Assembly (NCBI RefSeq): GCF_046025915.1
Contig: NZ_JAQQFR010000012.1
Location: forward strand, 62,001 to 126,000
From: Herbaspirillum rhizosphaerae_A
GTDB taxonomy: Bacteria > Pseudomonadota > Gammaproteobacteria > Burkholderiales > Burkholderiaceae_D
Length of the DNA: 64,000 bases
Direction: 5' to 3'
Each line of letters opens with the position of its first letter. Position 1 is the first letter of the stretch. The notes under the pieces are model-generated. The model searched no databases. It saw only the letters and a list, made by a program, of their open reading frames with translations, and was not told the DNA's origin. A program made the translations under genes and the position numbers. This document shows, in pieces, positions 17,388 to 26,170 of the stretch.

Positions 17388-18275
17388 TCAATCGATAATG
17401 CGCAAGGAGTAATCGATCGCCTGAATATCCTTGGTGAGACTGCCCACCGAAATGCGATCCACACCCGTCTCGGCGATGGCGCGCACGGTTTCCATGTTGA
17501 TGCCGCCCGAGGCTTCCAGCACGGCGCGGCGTGCCGTGATCATGACGGCTTCACGCATCATGTCCAGCGAGAAGTTGTCGAGCAGGATGGACGTTGCGCC
17601 CGCTGCCAGTGCTTCGCCCAGTTCATCGATGCTTTCGACTTCCACCTGGATGGTGACGCCGGCATTGAGCTTGATGGCGGCAGTCACCGCCGCCGTGATG
17701 CCACCGGCTGCAGCGATATGATTTTCCTTGATGAGGATGCCATCGTAGAGCGCCAGACGCTGATTCATGCCGCCGCCGACGCGCACCGCGTACTTCTGCG
17801 CCAGGCGCAAACCCGGCAAGGTCTTGCGGGTATCGAGAATGCGCGCACGTGTGTCGCGAATCAGGTCGACGTAGCGGCGCGTCGCCGTCGACACGCCGGA
17901 CAACAGTTGCAGGAAATTCAAAGCACCTCGTTCTGCCGTCAGCAAGGCGCGCGCGGGACCTTCGATACGACAGACTTCGTCGTTGGCTTGCATGAGATCG
18001 CCTTCACCGAATTTCCACTCAACGCGCAAGCGCGGATCGAGACGCGCCATGACAGCTTCGAACCAGGGCGCACCGCATAACACGGCTTGTTCACGCACGA
18101 TGACACGCGCCTTGACGTGTTCGTTTTCCGGCACCAGCTTGCCGGTATGGTCACCGTTGCCGACGTCTTCGGCGATGGCCAGATTGACGTTGGCGTCGAA
18201 TGCCGCCGACAAGGCAGGATCGAAAGGCGCAAACGGATTGCGCAGATTGCTGGTGCTGCTGACGGTGAGACTCAT
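17388..18275 (-). CDS. nadC: Nicotinate-nucleotide pyrophosphorylase (quinolinate phosphoribosyltransferase)
   Basis: Converts quinolinate and PRPP to nicotinate mononucleotide and CO2, the step where de novo synthesis joins the NAD pathway. 295 aa, normal length. Visible family motifs: EDVGNGDHTG near 36, ERGALNFLQLLSG near 115, DTRKTLPGLR near 148, KYAVRVGGGMNQR near 160 and LEASGGINMETVR near 253. Its ATG overlaps the nadA stop by four bases (ATGA), so it is coupled to the preceding enzyme. Confidence 0.95.
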   Translation of the reverse strand: MSLTVSSTSNLRNPFAPFDPALSAAFDANVNLAIAEDVGNGDHTGKLVPENEHVKARVIVREQAVLCGAPWFEAVMARLDPRLRVEWKFGEGDLMQANDEVCRIEGPARALLTAERGALNFLQLLSGVSTATRRYVDLIRDTRARILDTRKTLPGLRLAQKYAVRVGGGMNQRLALYDGILIKENHIAAAGGITAAVTAAIKLNAGVTIQVEVESIDELGEALAAGATSILLDNFSLDMMREAVMITARRAVLEASGGINMETVRAIAETGVDRISVGSLTKDIQAIDYSLRIID

Positions 18276-19411
18276 GCTGGGCCGATTCCTGCAAACAGTT
18301 TTTGTTCGTTTTCCAATGCGCCGGTCGCGCGCACATTGGCTTTCTTCTGCGCCGCGAAATCCAGCATGCGGTCAATACACACCACGGCCTTCTTGCCGAT
18401 AGCAGGATCGATGTGGATTTCGTTGCTGCCGGTTTCCAGTACCTGCAGCAGGTTCTGCAAACCGTTCATGGCCATCCATGGGCAATGCGCACAGCTCTTG
18501 CAGGTGGCGCTGTTGCCGGCGGTCGGCGCATCGATGAAGATCTTGCCCGGTGCAGCCATGCGCATCTTGTGCAGAATGCCGTTGTCGGTGGCGACGATGA
18601 ATTCCTTCGCATCCGACGACTGCACGGCAGCAATCAGTTGCGAGGTTGAACCGATGACGTCAGCCTGTGCAACAACGGCTTCAGGAGATTCCGGATGAAC
18701 CAAAATGAGCGCCTTGGGATATTCCTTGCGCAGCAGCTCCAGCTCGACGCCCTTGAACTCGTCATGCACCAGGCAGGAACCCTGCCACAGCAGCATGTCG
18801 GCGCCAGTTTGCTTTTGGATATAGCCACCCAGATGCTTGTCGGGGGCCCAGAGAATTTTCTTGCCCTGCTCATGCAGGTGCTTGACGATATCGAGACCGA
18901 TTGACGATGTCACCATCCAGTCGGCACGCGCTTTGACGGCGGCGCTGGTGTTGGCATAGACCACCACCGTACGATCGGGATGCGCATCGCAGAAGGCGGT
19001 GAACTCGTCGGTCGAACAACCCAGATCGAGGGAGCATGTCGCATCGAGATCGGGCATGAGGATGCGTTTTTCAGGACTCAGGATCTTGGCGGTTTCACCC
19101 ATGAAGCGCACGCCGGCAACCACCAGCGTCTGCGCCTCGTGACTGCGTCCGAAGCGCGCCATTTCCAGCGAATCGGAGACGCAGCCGCCGGTTTCTTCGG
19201 CGAGGTCTTGCAGGTCTCCGTCCACGTAGTAATGGGCGACCAGCACCGCGTTCTTTTCCTTCAGCAATTGCCTGATGCGCGCCTTCAATGCCTGGCGTTC
19301 ATCTGCCGTCGGCGTGGCCGGAACCTTGGCCCACGCGTTGGCGGTACAGCTGCTGCCTGTCTCCATCTGCGGCCGTTCAAATTCGACGACCTTCATTGCT
19401 GTTGCTTGCAT
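18272..19411 (-). CDS. nadA: Quinolinate synthase
   Basis: A [4Fe-4S] enzyme condensing iminoaspartate (from NadB) with dihydroxyacetone phosphate to quinolinate. 379 aa. Cluster Cys candidates sit in DATCSLDLGC, in WQGSCLVHDEF and in CKSCAHCPWMAMN, matching the three-Cys layout of the family. HYYVDGDLQDLAEETGGCVSDS near residue 60 is the substrate-binding front. The ATG at 19411 has no clear ribosome site; another ATG lies five codons in. It is 34 bp behind the ABC-F gene on the same strand. Confidence 0.95.
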   Translation of the reverse strand: MQATAMKVVEFERPQMETGSSCTANAWAKVPATPTADERQALKARIRQLLKEKNAVLVAHYYVDGDLQDLAEETGGCVSDSLEMARFGRSHEAQTLVVAGVRFMGETAKILSPEKRILMPDLDATCSLDLGCSTDEFTAFCDAHPDRTVVVYANTSAAVKARADWMVTSSIGLDIVKHLHEQGKKILWAPDKHLGGYIQKQTGADMLLWQGSCLVHDEFKGVELELLRKEYPKALILVHPESPEAVVAQADVIGSTSQLIAAVQSSDAKEFIVATDNGILHKMRMAAPGKIFIDAPTAGNSATCKSCAHCPWMAMNGLQNLLQVLETGSNEIHIDPAIGKKAVVCIDRMLDFAAQKKANVRATGALENEQKLFAGIGPA

Positions 19412-19445
19412 GGCTTTTGTGTGACGCCGAAGCGCCTGAAAAGAT

Positions 19446-21044
19446 TTACTGAATGCCCTGGCTGGCCAGATAGTCTTCGTAGCTGCCGCGGAAGTCGACG
19501 ATCTCGTTTTCTTTCACTTCCAGAACACGCGTCGCCAGCGACGAAACGAATTCACGGTCGTGCGACACAAAGATCAATGTGCCGGCGTATTTTTCAAGTG
19601 CGATATTGAGCGATTCGATCGACTCCATATCCATGTGGTTGGTCGGTTCATCCATCAGCAGGACGTTGTGACGACCCAGCATCAGCTTGCCGTACATCAT
19701 GCGGCCCTTTTCACCACCGGACAGCACGTTGACGGATTTCTTGACGTCGTCGCCGGAGAACAGCAAACGACCGAGGATCGAACGCACAGCCTGATCGTCG
19801 TCGCCTTCCTGCGTCCATTGGCCCATCCAGTCGGTCAGGGTCTCACCCCTGGCGAATTCTTCGGTCGGATCCTGCGGCATGTAACCGGCATTGGCGTTCT
19901 CGGCCCACTTCACCAGACCGCTATCCGGCTGCAGGCCGGCGATGTCGCCGCCAATGCTGCGCAACAGCGTGGTCTTACCGACACCGTTGGCGCCGATGAT
20001 GGCGATGCGCTCACCGGCTTCAACCATGATGCTGAAGTTCTTGAAAATCGGACGGTCGTAGGTCTTGCTGATGCTTTGTGTTTCCACTGCCAGACGATGC
20101 AGTTTCTTCTCGCCGTCGAAACGGACGAAAGGATTGGCGCGGCTCGATGGCTTGATGTCTTCGACCTTGATCTTGTCGATCTGCTTGGCGCGCGATGTCG
20201 CCTGGCGCGCCTTGGATTTGTTGGCCGAGAAGCGGCGCACAAAGTCTTGCAGTTCAGCGACTTTTTCCTTCGCCTTGGCATTGACCGACAGTTGCTGCGC
20301 ACGTGCTTGCGAGGATGCCAGCATGTATTCGTCGTAGTTGCCCGGATACACCTTCAGCGTGCCGTAGTCCATGTCGGCCATGTGCGTACAGACCTGGTTC
20401 AGGAAGTGACGATCATGGGAAATGATGATCATGGTGGAGTTACGCTCGTTGAGCATGTCTTCCAGCCAGCGAATCGTGTTGATGTCGAGGTTATTGGTCG
20501 GTTCGTCGAGCAGCAGTATGTCCGGATTCGAGAACAAAGCCTGCGCCAGCAAAACGCGTAGCTTCCAGCCCGGCGCGACGTTGCTCATCGGGCCTTGATG
20601 CTGTTCGATCGCGACGCCCACGCCCAGCAGCAGTTCACCAGCACGTGCTTCCGCGGTGTAGCCGTCGTATTCGGCAAACTTGGCTTCCAGATCGGCAGCC
20701 TTCATGTAGTCGTCGTCGGTGGCCTCAGGATTGGCGTAAATCGCATCGCGCTCGGCCATCGCGGCCCACATCTCGGTGTGGCCCATCATCACGACATCCA
20801 GCACGCGCATTTCTTCGTAGGCAAACTGATCCTGGCGCAGCTTACCCAGACGTTCGTTGGTATCCAGGCTGACATTGCCTGCCGATGGTTCGAGATCGCC
20901 GCCGAGGATTTTCATGAACGTCGATTTGCCGCAACCATTGGCGCCGATCAGGCCATAGCGGTTGCCGTCGCCGAACTTGACGGAAATGTTTTCAAACAGC
21001 GGCTTCGGGCCGAACTGCATCGTGATGTTTGCTGTGGATAACAC
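19446..21044 (-). CDS. ABC-F family ATPase (YbiT-like)
   Basis: 532 aa, two ABC ATPase domains joined by a charged linker and no membrane segments: the ABC-F layout of ribosome-associated translation factors. Walker A is GANGCGKST near residue 36 and GANGVGKTT near 355. Signature and Walker B are visible in both halves (LLLDEPTNNLD, LSGGEKGR with LLMDEPTNHMD). The linker RRFSANKSKARQATSRAKQ is the P-site tRNA-interaction region. Overall it is closest in style to YbiT. It heads the nadA-nadC gene run, an association likely to be positional only. Confidence 0.88.
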   Translation of the reverse strand: MLSTANITMQFGPKPLFENISVKFGDGNRYGLIGANGCGKSTFMKILGGDLEPSAGNVSLDTNERLGKLRQDQFAYEEMRVLDVVMMGHTEMWAAMAERDAIYANPEATDDDYMKAADLEAKFAEYDGYTAEARAGELLLGVGVAIEQHQGPMSNVAPGWKLRVLLAQALFSNPDILLLDEPTNNLDINTIRWLEDMLNERNSTMIIISHDRHFLNQVCTHMADMDYGTLKVYPGNYDEYMLASSQARAQQLSVNAKAKEKVAELQDFVRRFSANKSKARQATSRAKQIDKIKVEDIKPSSRANPFVRFDGEKKLHRLAVETQSISKTYDRPIFKNFSIMVEAGERIAIIGANGVGKTTLLRSIGGDIAGLQPDSGLVKWAENANAGYMPQDPTEEFARGETLTDWMGQWTQEGDDDQAVRSILGRLLFSGDDVKKSVNVLSGGEKGRMMYGKLMLGRHNVLLMDEPTNHMDMESIESLNIALEKYAGTLIFVSHDREFVSSLATRVLEVKENEIVDFRGSYEDYLASQGIQ

Positions 21045-21229
21045 TGAAAAAAGCCTTTACGTATGAAAATTGCCTGAAGCCAGGTGTAAACGCGTGATTT
21101 TACCATTGTGAGCCAAGTCCCGCGTGACTCTGCCTCACCTACGCGCCTCGATGAAATGGTTTTTGAATTATTTGCGCACAACGCGGCTCTAAGAGTTTCG
21201 GTAACAAATGAACAACAAACGGACAATCT

Positions 21230-21826
21230 ATGAACATGAAGACAACACACACGCCGGCAAAACGCTTGCGTCATGCTCTTGCCGCAGCTCTGCTCGCCTG
21301 CGGCACACTGGCGGCAACCGGTGCCAGCTGGGCTGCCTACAACATCTGGACCAACGAATACACCTTCGCGCGCGCCGATCTGCAAAACGCCATTGCCACC
21401 CAGTTTCCGCGCAAGCTGCGCTATATGGAAATGTTCGACGTCAATCTGACCAATCCGCGCCTGAGTCTGAATGAAAAGACCAATCGGCTGATTACCACCG
21501 TCGATGCGGAGATCGACAACAAACTGCTGATGAACAAACCCGTCACCGGCACACTGTCGATGAGCAGCGCGCTCAAGTACGACCCGGCAGCGCGCGCCGT
21601 CAAACTGGATGCGCCCGCAGTAGAGAAAGTCGATATCGCCGGCGTCCCGGCGCAATACGCGCCGCAATTGAACGCCATCGGCAATGCCGCTGCGGAACAG
21701 GTATTAAAGGATTATCCGGTCTATACCTTCAAGCCGGAACAGCTGGAAATGAACGGCAAACGCTTCGAGCCCGGAACCATTACGGTCCTGAGCGACGGCG
21801 TGAAGGTAGAAATCAAACCCCAGTAA
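21230..21826 (+). CDS. DUF1439 (YceB-like) envelope protein
   Basis: A 198-aa exported protein. The N-terminus has basic residues then a hydrophobic run ending either at a lipobox-like LLAC (Cys near residue 24) or at a signal peptidase I site after GASWA. E. coli YceB is a lipoprotein, so lipidation is plausible. The mature part fits DUF1439: YTFARADLQNAIATQFPRKL, LTNPRLSLNEKTNRL and a lipid-binding beta fold like a tubular SMP-like domain. Two ATG codons (21230, 21236) are both possible. The gene is monocistronic and convergent with ldcA. Confidence 0.75.
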   Translation: MNMKTTHTPAKRLRHALAAALLACGTLAATGASWAAYNIWTNEYTFARADLQNAIATQFPRKLRYMEMFDVNLTNPRLSLNEKTNRLITTVDAEIDNKLLMNKPVTGTLSMSSALKYDPAARAVKLDAPAVEKVDIAGVPAQYAPQLNAIGNAAAEQVLKDYPVYTFKPEQLEMNGKRFEPGTITVLSDGVKVEIKPQ

Positions 21827-21870
21827 GCTCGGCAAGTTGAACAAGCTTGGGCTGACGCCAATCCAAATGA

Positions 21871-22878
21871 CTACGCAGCCGGCAAGGTCGGATAACCGCT
21901 CAGCGTCAGCGTAAAGCCGCCCTCATCCGCCTGCAGCTCGGCATGACCGCCCACCGGCAGCGTCACGCGATCAGGGATATGCCCGAACGGCAGACCGGTC
22001 ACAAGCGGCGCCGACAGGTGCTGGCGCGCGTAGGCCAGCATCTGTTCGAAGTTGTAGCCGTTGTCGTAGTCCGACAAGCGGTAATTGGAAAAATCGCCCA
22101 GCAACACCGCCTTCTGACGCGCCAACACGCCTGCATGCTCCAATTGCAGCAGCATGCGCTCAACGCGGTAAGGATGTTCGTTGACGTCTTCGATAAACAG
22201 GATGCCGCCGTCGACCTGCGGGAAATATGGCGTCCCCAGCAAGTGCACAATCATCGCCAGATTGCCGCCCCACAGCATGCCTGAGGCCTTGAGCGTTGGG
22301 TTGCCGGCAGATACAGTCTTGATGGTTTGGGTCGGCTGCGTCATGGTGCGCCAAAAACTGTTCATCGTCATCGCACTCGGCGTCTCGGTGCCGAAATCGC
22401 TGCACAGCATTGGGCCGGCAAATCCAGGAGCGCCCGTCTGGGCCAGCAAGGCCAGATGCAAGGCAGTGATATCGCTGTAGCCGATAAAAAATTTGCCGCT
22501 GGCAGCCAGTGCACGATAGTTCAGTGCAGGCAGGATGCGCGACACGCCATAGGCGCCACGCAAGGCCATGACGATCTGCACTTCTGGATCCGCAGCCGCT
22601 TGCTGAATATGTGCAGCACGTCCGATATCGGTGGCGCCGAAACGCTGATGCCGCGCCGAATGATCGTAATAACTTTTGACTTTGCATCCCTGCGCTTCCA
22701 GCAAGGCGATGCCACGCTCGACTGCAGCTTCATCAGGCGCGTAACCGCCCGGTGCGACGATGGCGACACAGGTGCCTGGCGGGATGCGGATATCGGAAGG
22801 AAGCATGGGTTCAGTCACGGTCTCAGTCACGGTCTCAGTTACAGCGTCAGTCACTAATTCAGTCATTGAGTTCTTCAT
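21871..22878 (-). CDS. ldcA: Muramoyltetrapeptide LD-carboxypeptidase (peptidase S66)
   Basis: Cleaves the terminal D-Ala from murein tetrapeptides in cytoplasmic peptidoglycan recycling. The S66 core starts at PPGTCVAIVAPGGYAPD (about residue 34), with RGAYGVSRILP near 109, nucleophile Ser in FIGYSDITALH near 137, a Glu in FIEDVNEHPYRVERML and a C-terminal His region (GLPFGHIPD). The N-terminus carries 25-30 extra residues, a Val-Thr-Glu repeat encoded by a 12-bp tandem repeat, not part of the family. The gene overlaps the end of tadA by 20 bp; a second ATG at 22865 lies inside the repeat. It is last in a queE-queD-tadA-ldcA gene run. Confidence 0.9.
   Translation of the reverse strand: MKNSMTELVTDAVTETVTETVTEPMLPSDIRIPPGTCVAIVAPGGYAPDEAAVERGIALLEAQGCKVKSYYDHSARHQRFGATDIGRAAHIQQAAADPEVQIVMALRGAYGVSRILPALNYRALAASGKFFIGYSDITALHLALLAQTGAPGFAGPMLCSDFGTETPSAMTMNSFWRTMTQPTQTIKTVSAGNPTLKASGMLWGGNLAMIVHLLGTPYFPQVDGGILFIEDVNEHPYRVERMLLQLEHAGVLARQKAVLLGDFSNYRLSDYDNGYNFEQMLAYARQHLSAPLVTGLPFGHIPDRVTLPVGGHAELQADEGGFTLTLSGYPTLPAA
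22811..22870. repeat. 12-bp tandem repeat at the tadA/ldcA junction
   Basis: Five consecutive 12-bp units beginning TCAGT (two identical TCAGTCACGGTC, three diverged) cover 22811-22870. On the coding strand they encode a four-residue V-T-E/D-x repeat at the LdcA N-terminus. The unit farthest upstream contains the tadA stop codon and the alternative ldcA ATG. Unit gain or loss would keep the ldcA frame. Confidence 0.85.
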
Positions 22879-23389
22879 CGGTTAACTGCGCATGGGCGAT
22901 TGCCTGGCGCTGCAATCTTTCCTGCTTCAGGCGCTCGCGCCGTTCAGCAAAAAAAGCCTTGAGCAACTGGCCGCACGCATCAGCCATGACGCCACCGACC
23001 AGCTCGGTGTGATGATTCAGCTGTTCCTGTTCGAACAGATTGACCACCGAACCGCCGGCGCCGGTCTTGGGATCGGCTGCGCCGTACACGACGCGCGCCA
23101 GCCGCGCATGCATCATTGCCCCGGCACACATGATGCACGGCTCCAGCGTGACGTACAACTCGCAACCGGGCAACCGGTAGTTGCCGAGCTTCTCTGCTGC
23201 CGCGCGCAAGGCCATGATCTCGGCATGCGCGGTCGGATCATGCTTGCCGATCGGCTGATTGAAGCCGGTCGCAATGACTTCGCCATCCTTGACCACGACC
23301 GCACCTACCGGCACCTCGCCCAGATCCCAGGCGTTTTGCGCCTGCGACAAAGCCAGGCGCATGTGCTGTAGCTCAATGGCGTCGCTCAT
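22859..23389 (-). CDS. tadA: tRNA-specific adenosine deaminase
   Basis: Deaminates A34 to inosine in tRNA-Arg(ACG). 176 aa with the zinc-dependent cytidine-deaminase fold: catalytic TAHAEIMAL (His and Glu near residue 58) and the zinc Cys pair in EPCIMCAGAM near 88. The TadA-like ARVVYGAADPKTGAGGS follows. The C-terminus is a basic amphipathic tail (RRERLKQERLQRQ). The stop lies in the first unit of a 12-bp repeat and overlaps ldcA. queD lies 19 bp upstream on the same strand. Confidence 0.93.
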   Translation of the reverse strand: MSDAIELQHMRLALSQAQNAWDLGEVPVGAVVVKDGEVIATGFNQPIGKHDPTAHAEIMALRAAAEKLGNYRLPGCELYVTLEPCIMCAGAMMHARLARVVYGAADPKTGAGGSVVNLFEQEQLNHHTELVGGVMADACGQLLKAFFAERRERLKQERLQRQAIAHAQLTDEELND

Positions 23390-23408
23390 GATCTGGGTCG
23401 CTATCCGG

Positions 23409-23855
23409 TCAGTCTGCCGTCACTTCTGCCCAACAATTGGGCGTCTCGTGCAGCACCAGCTTTTGCAGATGCAGGCCCGTACCATAAGCGTCTTTATAGG
23501 CTGCATTGAGGATGTCAAATGCGGTACGCGCCAGGTTCTCCACGGTAGGAATGCGATCGATCACAACGGTTTTGTGATCCGGCAAACTTGCCAGGAAGTC
23601 ACGTACGGGCATGTCCTTTTCATACACCAGAAAAGCGTGGTCCCAGACATCAACCAGATGCTGTTTCGCCAGCGTCTTGATGTCGGAGAAATCCATGATC
23701 ATGCCGTTGTCGGAACTACCCTCGACTTCGATGACCTTACCGACCAGCGTGATTTCCAGCGTATAGCGATGGCCGTGCAGGTTGCGGCACTGGCTTTTGT
23801 GGTCGGGGATGCGATGGCCGGCATCAAATTCGAGTTTACGGGTAATGGTCAGCAT
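23409..23855 (-). CDS. queD: 6-carboxy-5,6,7,8-tetrahydropterin synthase
   Basis: Second enzyme of queuosine (preQ0) synthesis, making 6-carboxytetrahydropterin from dihydroneopterin triphosphate. 148 aa with the PTPS fold: zinc His in FDAGHRI (about 15) and in CRNLHGHRY (about 29-31), with the catalytic Cys at the front of that motif. A second active-site region is HAFLVYEKD near 85, and a conserved Glu lies near the C-terminus (VLHETPNC). It follows queE by 135 bp on the same strand. Confidence 0.92.
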   Translation of the reverse strand: MLTITRKLEFDAGHRIPDHKSQCRNLHGHRYTLEITLVGKVIEVEGSSDNGMIMDFSDIKTLAKQHLVDVWDHAFLVYEKDMPVRDFLASLPDHKTVVIDRIPTVENLARTAFDILNAAYKDAYGTGLHLQKLVLHETPNCWAEVTAD

Positions 23856-23990
23856 GAATGCTCGGTAATGTTGAAAACGGGGTCAGATTGTAAACAAACG
23901 CATAACGCGGCGGTGTCGCCGTCGGCTATAGCGGGTATTCGTTTGCAGTGTAAGCCAAAGCGCTATGACAAATTGCGCAATATGGCTCGC

Positions 23991-24626
23991 TCAGGGAATC
24001 TGCAGCAGCTTGTGCGTCTGGATACTCAACTTCCACTTGGGGTTATTTTTCACCAGTTCGATCGCCAGCTTGGTGTTGCGTGCGGCGTCGGGGCCATCCA
24101 TCGGCTGCAGCAGGAAATGCTCGAAGTCCAGCTTTTCATAGTCGGACAACACCTGCGCCTGCTGCGGAATTACCACTTTGAGTTCGCTACCCTTGAACAC
24201 CTTCAACTCGGAACCCATCTTTGGGCTTACGCAGATCCAGTCGACGCCTTCTGGAACCGGGATCGTGCCGTTGGTTTCAATCGCGATCTCAAAGCCGACC
24301 GCGTGCATGCTGGCAATCAGCGCTTCGTCCAGCTGCAGCAAAGGCTCGCCACCGGTGAACACCACATACTTGCTGGCGGCATAAGTCTCCGGCCAGAGAT
24401 TATTGATGGTCTCTGCCAGCGAATCGCTGGTCTTGAACTTGCCGCCACCCTCGCCGTCGATCCCGACAAAGTCGGTATCGCAGAACTGGCAGATCGCCTT
24501 GCTGCGGTCTTCCTCGCGGCCGGTCCACAGATTGCAGCCGCTGAAACGGCAAAACACCGCCGGGCGACCGGCGTGCGTACCCTCGCCTTGCAAGGTATAG
24601 AAAATTTCTTTGATGCTGTAAGTCAC
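23991..24626 (-). CDS. queE: 7-carboxy-7-deazaguanine synthase (radical SAM)
   Basis: Converts the QueD product to 7-carboxy-7-deazaguanine. 211 aa. The N-terminal IKEIFYTLQGEGTHAGRP is typical. The cluster Cys are spaced CX14CX2C (GCNLW to ICQFCD), the expanded motif known from Burkholderia multivorans QueE in place of CX3CX2C. VVFTGGEPLLQLD is the SAM-contacting GGE motif (about residue 95). It is the first gene of the queE-queD-tadA-ldcA run. No preQ1 riboswitch is recognised in the 260 bp upstream. Confidence 0.93.
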   Translation of the reverse strand: MTYSIKEIFYTLQGEGTHAGRPAVFCRFSGCNLWTGREEDRSKAICQFCDTDFVGIDGEGGGKFKTSDSLAETINNLWPETYAASKYVVFTGGEPLLQLDEALIASMHAVGFEIAIETNGTIPVPEGVDWICVSPKMGSELKVFKGSELKVVIPQQAQVLSDYEKLDFEHFLLQPMDGPDAARNTKLAIELVKNNPKWKLSIQTHKLLQIP

Positions 24627-24822
24627 AATGATAGGAAGCGCTGGCGGCGTGGGTGCCGCGGGTTTCGGAGTTTGCCTGAGCGGCAGTCACGGAGCGTGTT
24701 GCTCCGGTTTTCCGTAAAGCGGCATTATAGCCTGTCCGGCGCGCAAGCCGCTCGGAAAGGCGCATAGCGTTGCCGCGAGCCATCTCTGCGCCAAACAGCA
24801 ACACTTCATGACAACATTCTCT

Positions 24823-24890
24823 ATAGCGGCAGAAAAATATCACTATCATCAGTAAAAACTTACTTACTAATACAGTTTTTCTGCCGTTAT
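24823..24890. repeat. Long inverted repeat upstream of the hipA remnant
   Basis: CGGCAGAAAAA at 24827-24837 is perfectly complementary to 24876-24886, and the arms extend to 15 bp with one mismatch. The 38-bp centre is AT-rich (direct TTACT copies). The right arm ends on the ATG of the remnant at 24889. It could be an operator for a HipB-like repressor, a hairpin, or the ends of a small mobile sequence. Confidence 0.6.
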
Positions 24891-25197
24891 GCAAAACTTC
24901 TGCACCATAGAACTGTTCAGCGACAATCAATGGACTGATGCCGCCACCATCAGCCTGACGGGCGATACCTCGCTTGGCACGCTCGCACCTACCTCCAGCG
25001 GATATGGCCTGGAATATGCTGTGACCTGGTCAAACCGGCGCGATGCGCGTGCCTCTGCTGGAGACCTTGCACGCCATGGCCACACCGCTGCTGGAGGTCG
25101 CCGATCATGGTGAAGATTTCGGCCTGGAAGCCGATGTGCTGAGCTATCTCCAGCAGCATTTACGCACGCACGCAAAACGCCTGAAGGCATTGCACTA
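24889..25197 (+). pseudogene. Degraded HipA-like toxin remnant
   Basis: The first frame gives about 50 residues in the style of a HipA N-terminal domain (CTIELFSDNQWTDAATISLT, then LEYAVTW) and then loses sense near 25030. A second frame reads MRVPLLETLHAMATPLLEVA and ends LRTHAKRLKALH with a stop at 25197, in the style of a HipA C-terminal helical tail. The roughly 300 residues of kinase core expected between them are missing, so a deletion with frameshift is likely. The gene behind it encodes an HTH protein of the kind that partners HipA. Family assignment is tentative because both pieces are short. Confidence 0.5.
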
Positions 25198-25228
25198 AAC
25201 GATTGCACGGAATCGCTGAGACAACATC

Positions 25229-25507
25229 ATGGATAAACGTTTTAATCCCATCCCGATACAAGAACAGGTACACCTGCGCAAACAGGCCGTAGAAGAAGTG
25301 CTCGCCCATCCTGAATGGAACCTGGGCGAAGCGACACGTCACTTGCGCACGACCATGCGCCTCACCATCAAGGAAATGGCTAAAGTAACCGGTCTGTCCG
25401 AACGTACGCTGCGCGACATCGAAAGTGGCCGTTCCAGCGGCACCATTGCCACGGCAGAAAAACTACTGGGACTGGTCGGCCTGCGTCTATCGATCAGCCG
25501 GAAATAG
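25229..25507 (+). CDS. XRE-family helix-turn-helix protein (HipB-like)
   Basis: A 92-aa DNA-binding protein with a single HTH at about residues 42-90 (RLTIKEMAKVTGLSERTLRDIESG) and a helical N-terminus. Its position 31 bp behind the hipA-like remnant suggests it was the antitoxin/repressor of that pair; in this family the regulator can follow the toxin. It appears intact, so it may have outlived its toxin and could still bind the inverted repeat upstream. Its targets are not known. Confidence 0.7.
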   Translation: MDKRFNPIPIQEQVHLRKQAVEEVLAHPEWNLGEATRHLRTTMRLTIKEMAKVTGLSERTLRDIESGRSSGTIATAEKLLGLVGLRLSISRK

Positions 25508-25540
25508 AAACAGGAAACAGACCGGAAGGTGCGGCAATCA

Positions 25541-26128
25541 TCATTTCGCAGCCACGCCAAGCAACAGCTTGACCAGCATGCCTGCCGTATCAATCAAACG
25601 CTCCCTGCTCTGATACACCCGCTCCATCACGACCAGCCCGCGCGTGAACGTCGTGATCAGACGCGCAGCTTCTGCCGGCGAAGTCATCAACTGCGCTGTA
25701 TCTTCCGGGCGGGACAGACGGTCCAGCAGAGCCTGCTCCAGCCTGTCGATCAGCTTTTGCAACACCTGGCGTATCGGCTCTTCGATCACTTCGCCGCTTA
25801 ATGCAGTCTTGCTGGTCAGACAGCCTCTGGTCGGCTCTCCCGCCGTCATCGAATCGATGACGAATTCAAAAAAGCCCGTCAATGCCGTCGATATAGGCTG
25901 CTGGTCCAGTATCTGGACGACACCTTCCATGAAACGATCCATGTACAGGTCGAATACTTTCAGGAACAGAGCATCCTTGCCTTGATAGGCGTTATATAGC
26001 GACCCTCGCTGCACGCCGGTGACTGCCGCCAGTTCCTGCATGGTGGTTTCGGCATAGCCTTTCTTCCAGAACAGGCCCATGGCTTTGTCCAGGACTGCTT
26101 CTTCATCAAATTGTCGAACGCCGGCCAT
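25541..26128 (-). CDS. TetR/AcrR-family transcriptional repressor
   Basis: 195 aa. The N-terminal TetR HTH spans about residues 5-50 (AMGLFWKKGYAETTMQELAA, VQRGSLYNAYQGKDALF), with a C-terminal ligand-binding domain of the AefR/NemR type containing TRGCLTSKTAL. The start at 26128 has GGAG 8 bp upstream and gives the usual N-terminus; the longer frame adds 20 residues of no family match. It is divergent from a YbfB/YjiJ-type MFS gene, with two matching palindromes between them, so it most likely represses both genes and responds to a transported compound. Confidence 0.88.
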   Translation of the reverse strand: MAGVRQFDEEAVLDKAMGLFWKKGYAETTMQELAAVTGVQRGSLYNAYQGKDALFLKVFDLYMDRFMEGVVQILDQQPISTALTGFFEFVIDSMTAGEPTRGCLTSKTALSGEVIEEPIRQVLQKLIDRLEQALLDRLSRPEDTAQLMTSPAEAARLITTFTRGLVVMERVYQSRERLIDTAGMLVKLLLGVAAK

Positions 26129-26170
26129 GCCTTGCTCCGCTGTGTTGTTTCCGTAGAGCGATGACTGTAG

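Noticed and set aside
23259..24767. 502-codon plus-strand frame across tadA, queD and queE
   Set aside because: It spans three real genes on the opposite strand and shows no domain.
24627..24822. preQ1 riboswitch upstream of queE
   Set aside because: No pseudoknot-like stem with an A-rich tail is recognisable in the leader.
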